Positions 44,292-53,589 are shown, numbered from the stretch's first letter. The stretch is 64,000 nt of DNA from M55B129 sp034189085 (GCA_034189085.1 JAXHVH010000001.1:169991-233990), one strand, 5' to 3'. Translations and numbers: made by a program. The notes: generated by a model not told the origin, from the sequence alone.

Positions 44292-45011
44292 CTAAATGAA
44301 TATATTCATTGCATCGGTTAATGTCAACTGGTTACTGTAAAGCGCTTTGCCGATTATAACTCCTCTAACTCTTTCCCGGTATGGCTTCAGGGCATGCAGA
44401 TCATCAAGAGATGATATGCCGCCCGAAACAATAACCTGTAACCCGGTTTTTTCCAGGATTTCTTCCAATCCGGCTAAATCCGGTCCGCTGAGTGTCCCAT
44501 CACGCCGAATATCGGTATAAATAATTTCTTTAACTCCCCAGCTTTCGACCTGTGCAGCCAGTTCAACCACCTGGACAGACGAAGACTCTGTCCACCCCTT
44601 TACAGCAACTGTTCCATCACGAGCATCGATTCCCACAACAATACTGGTAGCATATTTCTCGATCAAATCGCAAGCCAGCCGAGGTTCTTCAATAACCAGT
44701 GTCCCCAGGATTACCCTGGAAATACCTGCTGACAGGGCTTTCTCGACTGCTTCGCGCGTTCGGATTCCCCCGCCAAGTTGCAGGGGGATGCCAACGGCTT
44801 CTCCGATTGCTCTTATCACTGAAGCATTTTGGGATTGACCGGTAAAAGCTCCATCAAGATCGACGAGATGAAGCATTCTCGCTCCAAGCTGTTCCCACTG
44901 GCGGGCTACATCGACTGGATTATCTCCATAAACCGTTTCCTTATCCGGGTCCCCCTGATATAAACGAACGCAGCGGCCCCGGCGCAGGTCGATGGCCGGT
45001 ATGATCAGCAA
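44292..45011 (-). CDS. hisA: ProFAR isomerase HisA
   Basis: A 239-residue TIM-barrel isomerase of histidine biosynthesis. It has the N-terminal IIPAIDLRRGRCVRLYQGD, the internal half-barrel repeat QLGGGIRTREAVEKAL, and VSGGISSLDDLHAL with VIIGKALYSNQL at the end. The start is taken as TTG at 45011, with GAGGTGG five bases upstream; a longer frame to 45065 would overlap hisB and add residues not found in the family. hisF and hisH, its usual neighbours, are absent. Confidence 0.94.
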   Translation of the reverse strand: MLIIPAIDLRRGRCVRLYQGDPDKETVYGDNPVDVARQWEQLGARMLHLVDLDGAFTGQSQNASVIRAIGEAVGIPLQLGGGIRTREAVEKALSAGISRVILGTLVIEEPRLACDLIEKYATSIVVGIDARDGTVAVKGWTESSSVQVVELAAQVESWGVKEIIYTDIRRDGTLSGPDLAGLEEILEKTGLQVIVSGGISSLDDLHALKPYRERVRGVIIGKALYSNQLTLTDAMNIFI

Positions 45012-45021
45012 TCCGTCCACC

Positions 45022-45612
45022 TCATTCCAATTTACCCTTGGTGGATAGAGGCCCTTCAAGGCCATCTAAAATCGATGAGGCTTCATTCAACGCCCGCGCC
45101 GCTGCCTTGAAAGAGGCTTCCACAATGTGGTGCTTGTTGGCACCGTGATTTAAGATAAGGTGCAGATTAAAACGACCCTCATTAACAAAAGCCTGCCAGA
45201 ATTCCCGAAAAACTTCCTGATCCATGGTGCCGACCATACCGGGAGGTGAAGGCAGCTCATAGTGAAGCCAGGGACGGCCGGAAAGATCAACCGCAGCGGT
45301 AACCAGAGCTTCATCCATTGGGGTTACAGAGAATCCATAACGATTAATACCTTCTTTTTCTCCCAGTGCTCCATAGAAAGCTTTACCAAGGCATAACCCA
45401 ATATCTTCAACCAGATGGTGGGCATCCACTTCAAGATCCCCTTCGGATTTGATGTTAAGATCAAAAAAACCATGCTGGCACCATAATGCAAGCATATGTT
45501 CAAAAAAGGGCAAGCCTGTTTTCAGGTCGGCTTTACCACTTCCATCCAGTTTCAGATCCAGTAAAATCGCAGTTTCAGAGGTCTTTCTTTCAATTCTTTG
45601 TTGTCTTTTCAT
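45022..45612 (-). CDS. hisB: Imidazoleglycerol-phosphate dehydratase
   Basis: A 196-residue manganese enzyme. It shows the duplicated metal motifs, GLPFFEHMLALWCQHG with VDAHHLVEDIGLCLG in the first half and LNHGANKHHIVEASFKA in the second. The ATG at 45612 is seven bases from GGAGG and overlaps the end of hisD by 23 bases. Monofunctional, without the phosphatase domain of enteric HisB, which fits the separate hisJ. Confidence 0.96.
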   Translation of the reverse strand: MKRQQRIERKTSETAILLDLKLDGSGKADLKTGLPFFEHMLALWCQHGFFDLNIKSEGDLEVDAHHLVEDIGLCLGKAFYGALGEKEGINRYGFSVTPMDEALVTAAVDLSGRPWLHYELPSPPGMVGTMDQEVFREFWQAFVNEGRFNLHLILNHGANKHHIVEASFKAAARALNEASSILDGLEGPLSTKGKLE

Positions 45613-46888
45613 TTTCACGCCTCCTTATCAATACCGCTCTGGCATGTGCCTCCAGGCCTTCAGTCCTGGCCAGGGCAGCAACCTGTGGTGCCGCCTTACT
45701 TAAAGCTTTATTGTTGTAACAGAGAACATGAATCTGCTTCAAAAAATCCGGTACTCCCAGGGCAGAAGTGTAACGGGCCGCCGACCCCGTGGGCAGGACA
45801 TGACTTGATCCAGCCCAGTAATCACCGAGGGGTTCAGGAGTGTGGGGGCCTATAAAAACAGCCCCGGCATTATAAATTTTATCCAGAAAACACCATGCCT
45901 CCGGAATAATTAATTCAAGGTGTTCAGGCGCAATATCATTGACAACATCCCAGGCTTTATCTATATTATCAACACAAATGATTGCCCCCTGTTGATACAG
46001 CGAGCGGGTAGCAATATCTTTGCGCGGGAGATCTTCCATCTGGCTGGTCAGTTCCTCGACAACCGAACCGGCCAGTTCACGAGAATTTGTAACCAGGATC
46101 GGCCGGGAGAGAGGATCGTGCTCAGCTTGAGAAAGCAGATCCGCCGCCACATAATCCGGTTCAGCACTATCATCGGCAACGATCACAATTTCACTGGGGC
46201 CAGCAAGCATATCTATACCGACCCGGCCGAACACCTCTTTTTTAGCTAGAGTGACATAGATGTTACCGGGACCAACAATTTTATCTACTGCCGGAACAGT
46301 TTCTGTCCCGTAAGCCATGGCGGCAACAGCCTGGGCTCCACCAACTTTAAACACTGCTGTTACCCCGTTGTCACGGGCCGCTGCCAGGACCAGGGGGTCG
46401 ACAGAACCGTCATGACGAGGTGGCGTACAGATAAAAATATTCTTAACTCCGGCAACTTTGGCCGGTATGACTGTCATCAGAACCGAGGAAGGGTAAACAG
46501 CAGTCCCGCCGGGTATGTATATACCGGTTGAACGCAGAGGAACAACCCTTTGTCCTACCAGCCAGCCCTCTCCTGTATTCCACCAGTCTTCACGGACCTG
46601 GCGGAGGTGAAACTGTTTAATATTATCACCCGTTTGCCTTAGAGCAGCCATCACTTCCGGATCAACCTTATTGAACGCTTCAAGGTACTCTTCATCACTC
46701 ACGGCTAGCTCTTTCAACTCAACTTGATCCAGACTGAAAGTGTAATCAAAAAGTGCTTTATCCCCGTGTTTGCGAACTTTTTCGATGATTTTCCTGACAA
46801 GCCGTCTTTCCTGCTTATAATCGGCGACATGCGAAAGGGACCTTTCCTGTTTAAATTCATCATATGAATAGATTGAAAAAGGCATCAT
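45590..46888 (-). CDS. hisD: Histidinol dehydrogenase
   Basis: A zinc- and NAD-dependent enzyme of 432 residues catalysing the last two histidine steps. It has the nucleotide region IFICTPPRHDG, KVGGAQAVAAMAYGTE, KIVGPGNIYVTLAKKEV, the zinc-binding LSQAEHDPLSRPILVT, and GSSHVLPTGSAARY. I place the start at ATG 46888, after AAGGAAG; the open frame to 46951 lacks a ribosome site. hisZ and hisG, which often precede it, are replaced by aroA. Confidence 0.95.
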   Translation of the reverse strand: MMPFSIYSYDEFKQERSLSHVADYKQERRLVRKIIEKVRKHGDKALFDYTFSLDQVELKELAVSDEEYLEAFNKVDPEVMAALRQTGDNIKQFHLRQVREDWWNTGEGWLVGQRVVPLRSTGIYIPGGTAVYPSSVLMTVIPAKVAGVKNIFICTPPRHDGSVDPLVLAAARDNGVTAVFKVGGAQAVAAMAYGTETVPAVDKIVGPGNIYVTLAKKEVFGRVGIDMLAGPSEIVIVADDSAEPDYVAADLLSQAEHDPLSRPILVTNSRELAGSVVEELTSQMEDLPRKDIATRSLYQQGAIICVDNIDKAWDVVNDIAPEHLELIIPEAWCFLDKIYNAGAVFIGPHTPEPLGDYWAGSSHVLPTGSAARYTSALGVPDFLKQIHVLCYNNKALSKAAPQVAALARTEGLEAHARAVLIRRRENEKTTKN

Positions 46889-46989
46889 CACACTTCCTTC
46901 CGCCCGTACATTTTTTAAAGCGGCCTTGATTCTTCTGGAAAGAACAACCATATGTTAACACAGCCACCGGACAGCGTCAATTAACACCC

Positions 46990-48267
46990 TTAATTGATCA
47001 GGGAACGCATAGCCGCCATAAAACCGGGAAAGGAAATCCCAATTACTTCGGCATCATGAACTATAGTATCTCCCTGTGCAGCAAGCCCGGCAACAGCCAG
47101 AGCCATGGCGATGCGGTGATCACCGCAACTTTCAACATCGTTCCCCACCAGCCGGCTTTCTCCTTCGATAATCATTCCGTCTTTTTTTTCTTCTATCCTG
47201 ACCCCGAGACGTTTTAACTGACCGGCCAGGGCGGAGATGCGGTCGGTTTCTTTCACTCTCAGTTCTGCCGCATCTTTTATTTCTGTTTTTCCTTCAGCAA
47301 CTGCCGCCGCAACGGCAAGAACCGGTATTTCATCAATAAGACGCGGAATTAGTTCTCCACTTACAGTAATACCTTTTAAAGGTGATCCACCTTTGACAGC
47401 AATGTCGGCTACCGGTTCCCTTCCCCATAAGCGCCTGTTTATCAACTCCAGCGAAACCCCCATTTCGGTCAGAGCATCCAGGATACCGCTCCGGGTAGGG
47501 TTAATCCCCACATTCTTTAATAGAATATCCGATTTATCAACAATTGCTGCTGCGACAATAAAAAATGCGGCAGCAGAGAGATCACCGGGAACTCTCACCA
47601 GGCTTCCCTTTAACAGAGGCCGGCCGCTGATAGAAACAGACCGTCCTTTTATTTTAAGTTCCGCCCCGAATTGGGCCAGCAGCAATTCAGTGTGATCACG
47701 ACTGCGGCAAGGTTCAACCACTGTAGTTTCCCCTGCGGGATAAAGGCCTGCCAGAATAATCGCCGATTTTACCTGGGCACTGGCCTGCTCAGTCCAGTAA
47801 TTGATTGGATGAAGACCCGATCCTTTTATTTTTAAAGGAAGCTGATCATCTTCTCCCTCAATTATAGATCCCATTAACTTCAGCGGTTTAACTATCCTTT
47901 TCATCGGCCTCTTTTGGAGAGAATGATCACCGGTAACCACAGCCTGGAATGGCTGACCGGCAAGGATACCCAGCAGCAGTCTTGCCGTTGTCCCTGAATT
48001 GCTGGCATTGAGCACCTGTTCCGGTTCTTTCAATTTCATATTGCGACCTTCAACAAAAAGACGGTTGGCCCTCCTGTTTATTTTTACCCCCAGGGCTTCA
48101 AGGCAGTTGATCGTGGAACGGCAATCTTCCGCATCAAGGAATCCTCGCACTTCTGTAATCCCCCGGGCAAGTGCTCCAATCAGCAATGCCCGATGGGTTA
48201 TAGACTTATCACCGGGCACGTTCAATTCACCAGATAAACATTCAGGCCTTGCCGTTATTATAACCAT
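46990..48267 (-). CDS. aroA: 3-phosphoshikimate 1-carboxyvinyltransferase (EPSP synthase)
   Basis: A 425-residue enzyme joining phosphoenolpyruvate and shikimate 3-phosphate. It has the N-terminal VPGDKSITHRALLIGALA, NSGTTARLLLGILAGQPF, the catalytic DEIPVLAVAA, and ELRVKETDRISALA near the end. The ATG at 48267 is ten bases from GGAG; the TTG at 48285 is less likely. It is the first gene of the his/aro operon and diverges from the gene at 48458. Confidence 0.96.
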   Translation of the reverse strand: MVIITARPECLSGELNVPGDKSITHRALLIGALARGITEVRGFLDAEDCRSTINCLEALGVKINRRANRLFVEGRNMKLKEPEQVLNASNSGTTARLLLGILAGQPFQAVVTGDHSLQKRPMKRIVKPLKLMGSIIEGEDDQLPLKIKGSGLHPINYWTEQASAQVKSAIILAGLYPAGETTVVEPCRSRDHTELLLAQFGAELKIKGRSVSISGRPLLKGSLVRVPGDLSAAAFFIVAAAIVDKSDILLKNVGINPTRSGILDALTEMGVSLELINRRLWGREPVADIAVKGGSPLKGITVSGELIPRLIDEIPVLAVAAAVAEGKTEIKDAAELRVKETDRISALAGQLKRLGVRIEEKKDGMIIEGESRLVGNDVESCGDHRIAMALAVAGLAAQGDTIVHDAEVIGISFPGFMAAMRSLIN

Positions 48268-48386
48268 TTGTGATATACTCCCCAATTGTTAATTGCAGGG
48301 CAGCCGCTGAAAGAGCCTGCAGCCGGATGCATTAATGAAGTACCTCAGGCCACAGGCACAAAATAGTGGCAGAAACACCCATGTGA

Positions 48387-48392
48387 TATAAT
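48387..48392 (+). promoter_or_regulatory. Extended -10 promoter of the P-loop/Asp23 gene
   Basis: TGATATAAT on the plus strand gives a perfect -10 with the extended TG. No good -35 is visible. The leader that follows contains an inverted repeat TATGCTG / CAGCATA around an 11-base loop (48408-48432), just upstream of GGAG. This region is shared with the divergent aroA. Confidence 0.45.
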
Positions 48393-48457
48393 AATAAAAC
48401 AATTGCTATGCTGGACGCAAGCGGCAGCATAAAAACAGAGTGGAGTGATTGCTTACG

Positions 48458-49351
48458 ATGGAAATTTTCACCTTATCCGGCCACAGTGGGACTGGAAAAA
48501 GTCACCAGGCACCGCTTCTGGCCAGAAAATATGGGATAGAATATATAATTGACGATGGCCTTTTAATCAAGGGCAACATGAGCCTGGCCGGGCGCTCTGC
48601 AAAACGGGAAAACACCCGTTTTGGAGCCATCAAACGTGCTCTCTTTAAAGATCCGGAACATGCAGCCCAGGTCAGGGAAAAACTGGATGAAATCAAACCG
48701 GACCGTATTTTAATCCTGGGCACCTCCCGTCGGATGGCTGAAATGATCGCTCAAAACCTGGGACTGCCGGAACCTCAATACCAGTTTACAATCGAAGAAG
48801 TATCGGATCCTGAATCTATCAAGACGGCTCTCACTGTCCGGGCTAAGGAAAACCGTCACGTTATTCCCCTGCCAACCTTCGCCATAAAAAAGGAGTTCCC
48901 CGGCTACATCATCAACCCGCTGCGCTCATTTTTCAGCCTCCCGGCGGCACATTCTGGCGATGTCCCGGTTGAACAGTCAGTGGTCCGCCCTATTTTCAGT
49001 TCACTGGGTAGTTTCTTCATTGCCGAACATGTAATTAATGACCTGATCAGTTACGTAGTACAAAAAGTGCCGGGCGTTTACCGGATCCTTCATATTGATC
49101 TGAGAAACGGCAGCAGTAAAGTGATTCTTAACGTAGACCTTTCTATATCGCTCCCCGACATACCGGAAATGCGGATAGATCTGCTGCTTAAAGAAGTTCA
49201 GCAAACATTAAAGGAAGAAATTGAATACCAGACCGGTTTTTATCTTGATGAAGTCAGAGTCTGTGCCCGAAAGCTGCACCTCAGTGAAAAAGCTCGAAAG
49301 GAAAGAGAACTGCTGCGCAGCGAAAGAATTTCTCATCTTTCTTCCTCTTAA
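48458..49351 (+). CDS. P-loop nucleotide-binding protein fused to an Asp23/Gls24 domain
   Basis: A 297-residue protein with two parts. Residues 1-170 form a P-loop kinase-like domain: Walker A GHSGTGKS at residues 7-14, then IDDGLLIKG and a conserved RILILGTSRRMAEMIA. Residues 180-285 resemble Asp23/YloU proteins: FIAEHVINDLISYVVQKVPGV, a beta strand set around KVILNVDLSISL, and YLDEVRVCARKL. Asp23 proteins in Gram-positives associate with the envelope or with DAK kinases. The combination suggests ATP use at the cell envelope, but the substrate is unknown. It is one of two plus-strand genes. A TTG at 48449 is another possible start. It overlaps the convergent fdhD by four bases. Confidence 0.75.
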   Translation: MEIFTLSGHSGTGKSHQAPLLARKYGIEYIIDDGLLIKGNMSLAGRSAKRENTRFGAIKRALFKDPEHAAQVREKLDEIKPDRILILGTSRRMAEMIAQNLGLPEPQYQFTIEEVSDPESIKTALTVRAKENRHVIPLPTFAIKKEFPGYIINPLRSFFSLPAAHSGDVPVEQSVVRPIFSSLGSFFIAEHVINDLISYVVQKVPGVYRILHIDLRNGSSKVILNVDLSISLPDIPEMRIDLLLKEVQQTLKEEIEYQTGFYLDEVRVCARKLHLSEKARKERELLRSERISHLSSS

Positions 49352-50165
49352 TCTTCACTTATTCTCCACTCGTGGGTGTAAACATTGAACCGTTTGCCCC
49401 TGACAAAACCGATCAGGGTTATGTTTAATTTTTCAGCTAGATTAACGGAAAGTGACGTGGGAGCCGCTCGTGAAATGAGGAGCTGTATTTTTAGTTTGGC
49501 TGCTTTGAGTAATATTTCCGAGCTGATGCGGCCGCTGGAAACTATGATTTTATCTTCAGCCGTTATGCCCTGCAGAAGAGATTCACCGATTATTTTATCC
49601 AGAGCATTGTGCCTTCCAATATCCTCAAAAGTAATCAGCAGTCGACGGCATTCAGCCATTGCTGCAATATGGGTACCTCCTGTCAAACGGAAAAGATCTC
49701 CTTTCGACTGCAGTTCATCCATCAATAATCGCACCTGTTCAGGCGTAATTTGTAATTTACCTGTTACAGGGCTGCCAAGCACTGAATCGAGGGCATTGTA
49801 GAAAACTGTCCCTTTACCGCATCCGGAAGTAATCATCCGCCGGCCAAAGAGTTTACCGGCCAAAACTTTATCATTTTTCAGTTCAATTTCCACCAGGCCT
49901 TTTTTTTCATCAACTCGCAGCGAAGAAACATCATTCAGCGCTGAAATGAGCCCTTCCGAGCGAAGGAAACCGAGAGCCAGCCGGTCTGTCTTTTTCGGGG
50001 TACATAAAAGGGTAATCAGTTCTTCACCGTTCAGATAAATAGTCAGGGGAGCTTCAATTGTGACGGAATCTATGACCTCTTCCCTTTTTCTGCCCTCGTG
50101 ATATCGCCATATTTTTTTTTCTGTTATGACATTCTGATCCGTTTTACTTCATTCCCTTCATGCCG
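49348..50165 (-). CDS. fdhD: FdhD sulfurtransferase for formate dehydrogenase, damaged 5' end
   Basis: FdhD moves sulfur to the molybdenum cofactor of formate dehydrogenase. The continuous part from GTG 49893 to the stop encodes 181 residues (RRMITSGCGKG, LITFEDIGRHNALDKI, SRAAPTSLSVNLAEKL, IGFVRGKRFNVYTHE). The expected first 80 residues continue upstream in the same frame (for example TIEAPLTIYLNGEELI and LALGFLRSEGLIS), but no ATG, GTG or TTG is found before a TGA at 50151. An ATG at 50165 with AAGGAAG upstream lies in another frame and hits TAA after five codons. One inserted base near 50146 would explain this. Either the gene is broken, or the base call is wrong. Confidence 0.75.
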
Positions 50166-50172
50166 GCTTCCT

Positions 50173-51523
50173 TCATTCAATCAGGCCGTTTCTGGCGATC
50201 ACTTCCCTGTACCAGGAAGCACTCTTTTTTAGATATCGCTTCTGGGATTGAAAATCAACATAGATCAGGCCAAAGCGTTTACTGTAACTGAAAGCCCATT
50301 CAAAATTATCCATCAGGCTCCATACAAAATATCCTTTAAAAGGCACTCCATCAACAATGGCCTGTTGAGCTTCCAGTAAATAATGATGCAAATATTTGAT
50401 TCTATCTTCATCACCGACAGAACCGTCCTCATTCAGTTGATCGGCAAAAGCAACTCCATTTTCAGTTATATAAAGCGGCAAAGGACCGTATTCGTGGTGG
50501 ATACGGATCAGAAGTTCATACAACCCGCGGGGATATATTTCCCAGCCCATTTCTGTATACTTGGCATCAGGAGGATTAACCGGATTTCCGGTGAAAGCAT
50601 CTTCATCATTGCTGACTTCAACAAGAATGCGCGTATAATTGTTTATCCCGAGAAAATCAAGCGGCCTGGAGAACAAAGCGGCATCTTCCTTACTGATTGC
50701 CGGCACATCAAAAGAACAGGAAAAAATTTCAATCATATCAGCAGGATAGGACCCTTTGAAAAGGGGATTAAGAAACCAGCGGTTCATAAAACCATCGGAG
50801 TGCCTGGCAGCTTCCCGATCAGGAGATCTGTCTGTCAGGGGCTGAACAGGCGCCAGATTCAGGGTGATGCCGATTGATTCATCTTTTCTTTTCGATTCCC
50901 GAAAGGTATTAACAGCAAGGCCATAGGCAAGTAAAAGATGATGGGTGACCAGCAGGGCTGCATTAAAATCGTTTATACCCGGGGCATGGATTCCAAAAGC
51001 ATGTCCGAGAGAGGCAAACACCCATGGTTGATTAATGGTGATCCACATGTCTACGTACTTGTCCATATTTTCAAAAACCGAGGCGGCATATTCTTCGAAA
51101 TAACGGGCTGTGTCCCGGTTTCCCCATTCTCCCCTTTCCTGCAAAGCCTGGGGCAGATCCCAGTGGTAAAGGGTTATCACAGTCTTAATGCCATTGCTGT
51201 GAAGCTGCTCCACCAGCCGGCGGTAAAAATCGACCCTTTTCCTGTTGATCCGTCCTCTGCCCTGTGGAAATAGGCGAGGCCATGAAATGGAAAATCGGTA
51301 GGCCTTGAGGCCCAGAGAAGACATGAGATCCACATCTTCTTTGTGCAGGTGGTAATGATCGCAGGCTCTATCACCAGTTTCCTGATTCCAGATTGTACGG
51401 GAGTATGTGTGAAAGGATCCCAAATTGATTCTCCTTTCCCATCGACATCCGGCACTCCTTCGATTTGATATGAAGAAGTGGCTGCCCCCAGATGAATCCT
51501 TTGGGAAGGATTTTTTCTCCCAT
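50173..51523 (-). pseudogene. Family 1 glycoside hydrolase (beta-glucosidase), frameshifted and with altered active site
   Basis: The 416-codon frame 50173-51423 holds most of a GH1 barrel, including the nucleophile motif YITENGVAF and the closing GYFVWSLMDNFEWAFSY. The true N-terminus lies in two other frames: MGEKILPKGFIWG from ATG 51523 (with GGAGGT upstream), then AATSSYQIEGVPDVDGKG and IWDPFTHTP, then the main frame. This needs one missing base in the G5 run at 51485-51489 and one near 51413. The acid/base motif normally reads NEP but here reads NQP (codon CAA at 51030-51028). Two frameshifts plus the lost Glu point to decay, though sequencing error could explain the frameshifts. Plant myrosinases carry the same Glu-to-Gln change and need ascorbate as base. 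Confidence 0.7.
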
Positions 51524-51644
51524 TGCCTTTACCTCCACAGAACAATTTTTTACATGACTGAATCGGGGATGCATTACTTCTAAATGACCGGCCATTTGTG
51601 GTGTCCCCACCTGCTCTTATTATGAAGGCCGCTTTGCGGATTCT

Positions 51645-51776
51645 TCAGACTCCGCTGAAAATCATCTCCAAATCATCCCAGAGGGCAGAAGCATCAACCG
51701 CCGGTTCACGGGCTCCCGCAAGACTGATTGTTCCCGACGCCGCTTTAATTTACCGGCCTTCAATTGTTAATTTAAC
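51645..51776 (-). pseudogene. Possible remnant of the gene after hydB ([FeFe] hydrogenase/NuoG-type N-terminus)
   Basis: Immediately after (and overlapping) the hydB stop, the minus strand reads VKLTIEGR, then TAA, then IKAASGTISLAGAREPAVDA until TGA at 51645. Large hydrogenase subunits and NuoG proteins begin with a very similar ferredoxin fold (VKLTIDGK, then a loop and GTTILEAAREAG). The cysteines of the iron-sulfur site are gone. I read it as a decayed start of such a gene; the similarity is short and could be chance. Confidence 0.35.
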
Positions 51777-53589
51777 TGCTCACATCAGCTTTCCTCTCCA
51801 CCGGTGTAATCATAATACAGTTCTCCGGGCACCGTTCAATACAGCTGCCGCAGCGGGTGCAGAGGTCCTGGTCGATTTCATGCGGTTCTTTTTTTTGACC
51901 ATTAATGGCATTTACGGGACATACTCTGGCACAGGCAGTACAACCTGTACATCTTTCTGCCTCGATCTTATAGCTAAAGAGGGGCTTGCAAACCCCGGAT
52001 CGGCAGAATTTATCATTGATGTGTTCTTCATATTCATGCCGGAAATAACGGATAGTGCTTAAAACCGGGTTGGGGCTGGTTTGCCCCAGGCCGCAGAGAG
52101 AACTATCCTTGATCGATTGGGCCAGGCTTTCCAGGGTATCGATGTCCTCCGGTTTACCCTCTCCTTCAGTGATTCTATTGAGAATTTCCAGCATTCTCTT
52201 GGTTCCCTCACGGCAGGGAATACATTTGCCGCAGGATTCTTTTTGGGTGAAGCTCAGGAAATAGCGGGCCAGGTCGACCATGCAGGTTTGCTCATCCATG
52301 ACCACCAGTCCGCCCGAACCCATAATTGCCCCGGCCTTGTTCAGGGAATCATAGTCAATAGGCAAATCAAGCATTTCGGCGGGAATGCAGCCGCCCGAAG
52401 GGCCGCCGGCCTGGACAGCTTTAAATTCCCGACCTCCCTTTATTCCCCCTCCCACATCATAAATAATTTCTCTGATCGTAATACCCATCGGGACCTCGCA
52501 GAGACCGGTATTGCGAACTTTTCCGGCCAGGGCAAAAACCTTGGTCCCCTTGCTGCCCCCAGTGCCAATTTTAATATATTTTTCCACTCCGCCCTCTTTC
52601 ACAATCTGGGAGATATTGGCCAGTGTTTCAACATTGTTGATAGTGGTTGGTTTACCAAACAGGCCTGACTTTGAGGGGAAAGGCGGCCGCGGGCGTGGCA
52701 TCCCTCTTTTCCCTTCGATGGAAGCGAGTAAAGCCGTTTCTTCACCGCAGACAAAGGCTCCTGCTCCTTCCTTTATATTAATGTTAAAATTAAAACCGGA
52801 ATCGAGAATATTTTCGCCCAGCAACCCATATTCTTCAGCCTGCTTAATGGCCAGTTTCAATCTCTTTATAGCCAGAGGATATTCCGCCCGGCAGTAAATA
52901 TACCCCTCATCGGCACCGGTTACACAGCCGCAGACAAGCATTCCCTCGAGAATAGAATGCGGATCCCCTTCCAGGATACTGCGATCCATAAAAGCACCGG
53001 GGTCACCTTCGTCAGCATTGCATACAACATATTTCTTGGAACCGGGCTCCTTCATAGCTAATTCCCATTTTAAACCGGTTGAAAAACCGGCTCCCCCACG
53101 TCCGCGCAGCCCGGACGATTTGACTTCTTCACATATATTGGCCGGTTCCATTTGCAATGCCCGGGTTAAAGCACGGTAGCCTCCTCGCATAATATATTCA
53201 TCAATGTTTTCCGGATCTATTAGCCCGCTGTTGCGCAGGACATTGAACTTCTGCTTGGCATAGAAAGGAATCGTATCATAAAAATGGGCCGGGGCTTCCA
53301 CATCAGGCCCTTTATAGAGAAGCCTCTCCACTATTTCACCTCCCAAGAGGTGTTTTTCCACGATTTCCGGGATATCTTTCGGTTTGAGGCGGCAGTAAAA
53401 CACTTCATCCGGATAAATCACCATTATCGGGCCTACCTCGCAAAATCCGGGGCAGCCGCTCATCACCACGCGAAATTTATCCTTGATGCTTTGTTTTTCC
53501 AGCTCAGTTCGCAGCGCTTCCTCAAATAACTGTGAACCAGATGCCAGGCATCCTGTGGCACCGCAGATCATAAGATGCTTTTCATACAA
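51772..53589 (-). CDS. hydB: NADH-binding flavoprotein subunit, HydB/NuoF type
   Basis: A 605-residue electron-transfer subunit. An N-terminal thioredoxin-like [2Fe-2S] domain (CGATGC ... SGCPGFCEVGP) is followed by the NuoF core with NADH/FMN binding (GLRGRGGAGFSTGLKWE, CNADEGDPGAFMDR, GAGAFVCGEETALLASIEG), a [4Fe-4S] site SCGKCIPCREG, and two C-terminal [4Fe-4S] ferredoxin motifs (CTGCTACARVCP, CTRCGSCIERCP). This is the architecture of HydB in electron-bifurcating hydrogenases and of NADH-dependent formate dehydrogenase complexes. It appears intact but no catalytic subunit follows it. It lies 41 bases after hydC. Confidence 0.93.
   Translation of the reverse strand: MYEKHLMICGATGCLASGSQLFEEALRTELEKQSIKDKFRVVMSGCPGFCEVGPIMVIYPDEVFYCRLKPKDIPEIVEKHLLGGEIVERLLYKGPDVEAPAHFYDTIPFYAKQKFNVLRNSGLIDPENIDEYIMRGGYRALTRALQMEPANICEEVKSSGLRGRGGAGFSTGLKWELAMKEPGSKKYVVCNADEGDPGAFMDRSILEGDPHSILEGMLVCGCVTGADEGYIYCRAEYPLAIKRLKLAIKQAEEYGLLGENILDSGFNFNINIKEGAGAFVCGEETALLASIEGKRGMPRPRPPFPSKSGLFGKPTTINNVETLANISQIVKEGGVEKYIKIGTGGSKGTKVFALAGKVRNTGLCEVPMGITIREIIYDVGGGIKGGREFKAVQAGGPSGGCIPAEMLDLPIDYDSLNKAGAIMGSGGLVVMDEQTCMVDLARYFLSFTQKESCGKCIPCREGTKRMLEILNRITEGEGKPEDIDTLESLAQSIKDSSLCGLGQTSPNPVLSTIRYFRHEYEEHINDKFCRSGVCKPLFSYKIEAERCTGCTACARVCPVNAINGQKKEPHEIDQDLCTRCGSCIERCPENCIMITPVERKADVSS

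Noticed and set aside
45012..45065. Longer hisA start inside hisB
   Set aside because: The added residues are hisB sequence read in another frame, and the TTG at 45011 has a well-placed ribosome site.
51598..52062. Plus-strand open frame of 154 codons near hydB
   Set aside because: It overlaps the well-supported hydB end and the remnant after it; composition is that of an antisense shadow.
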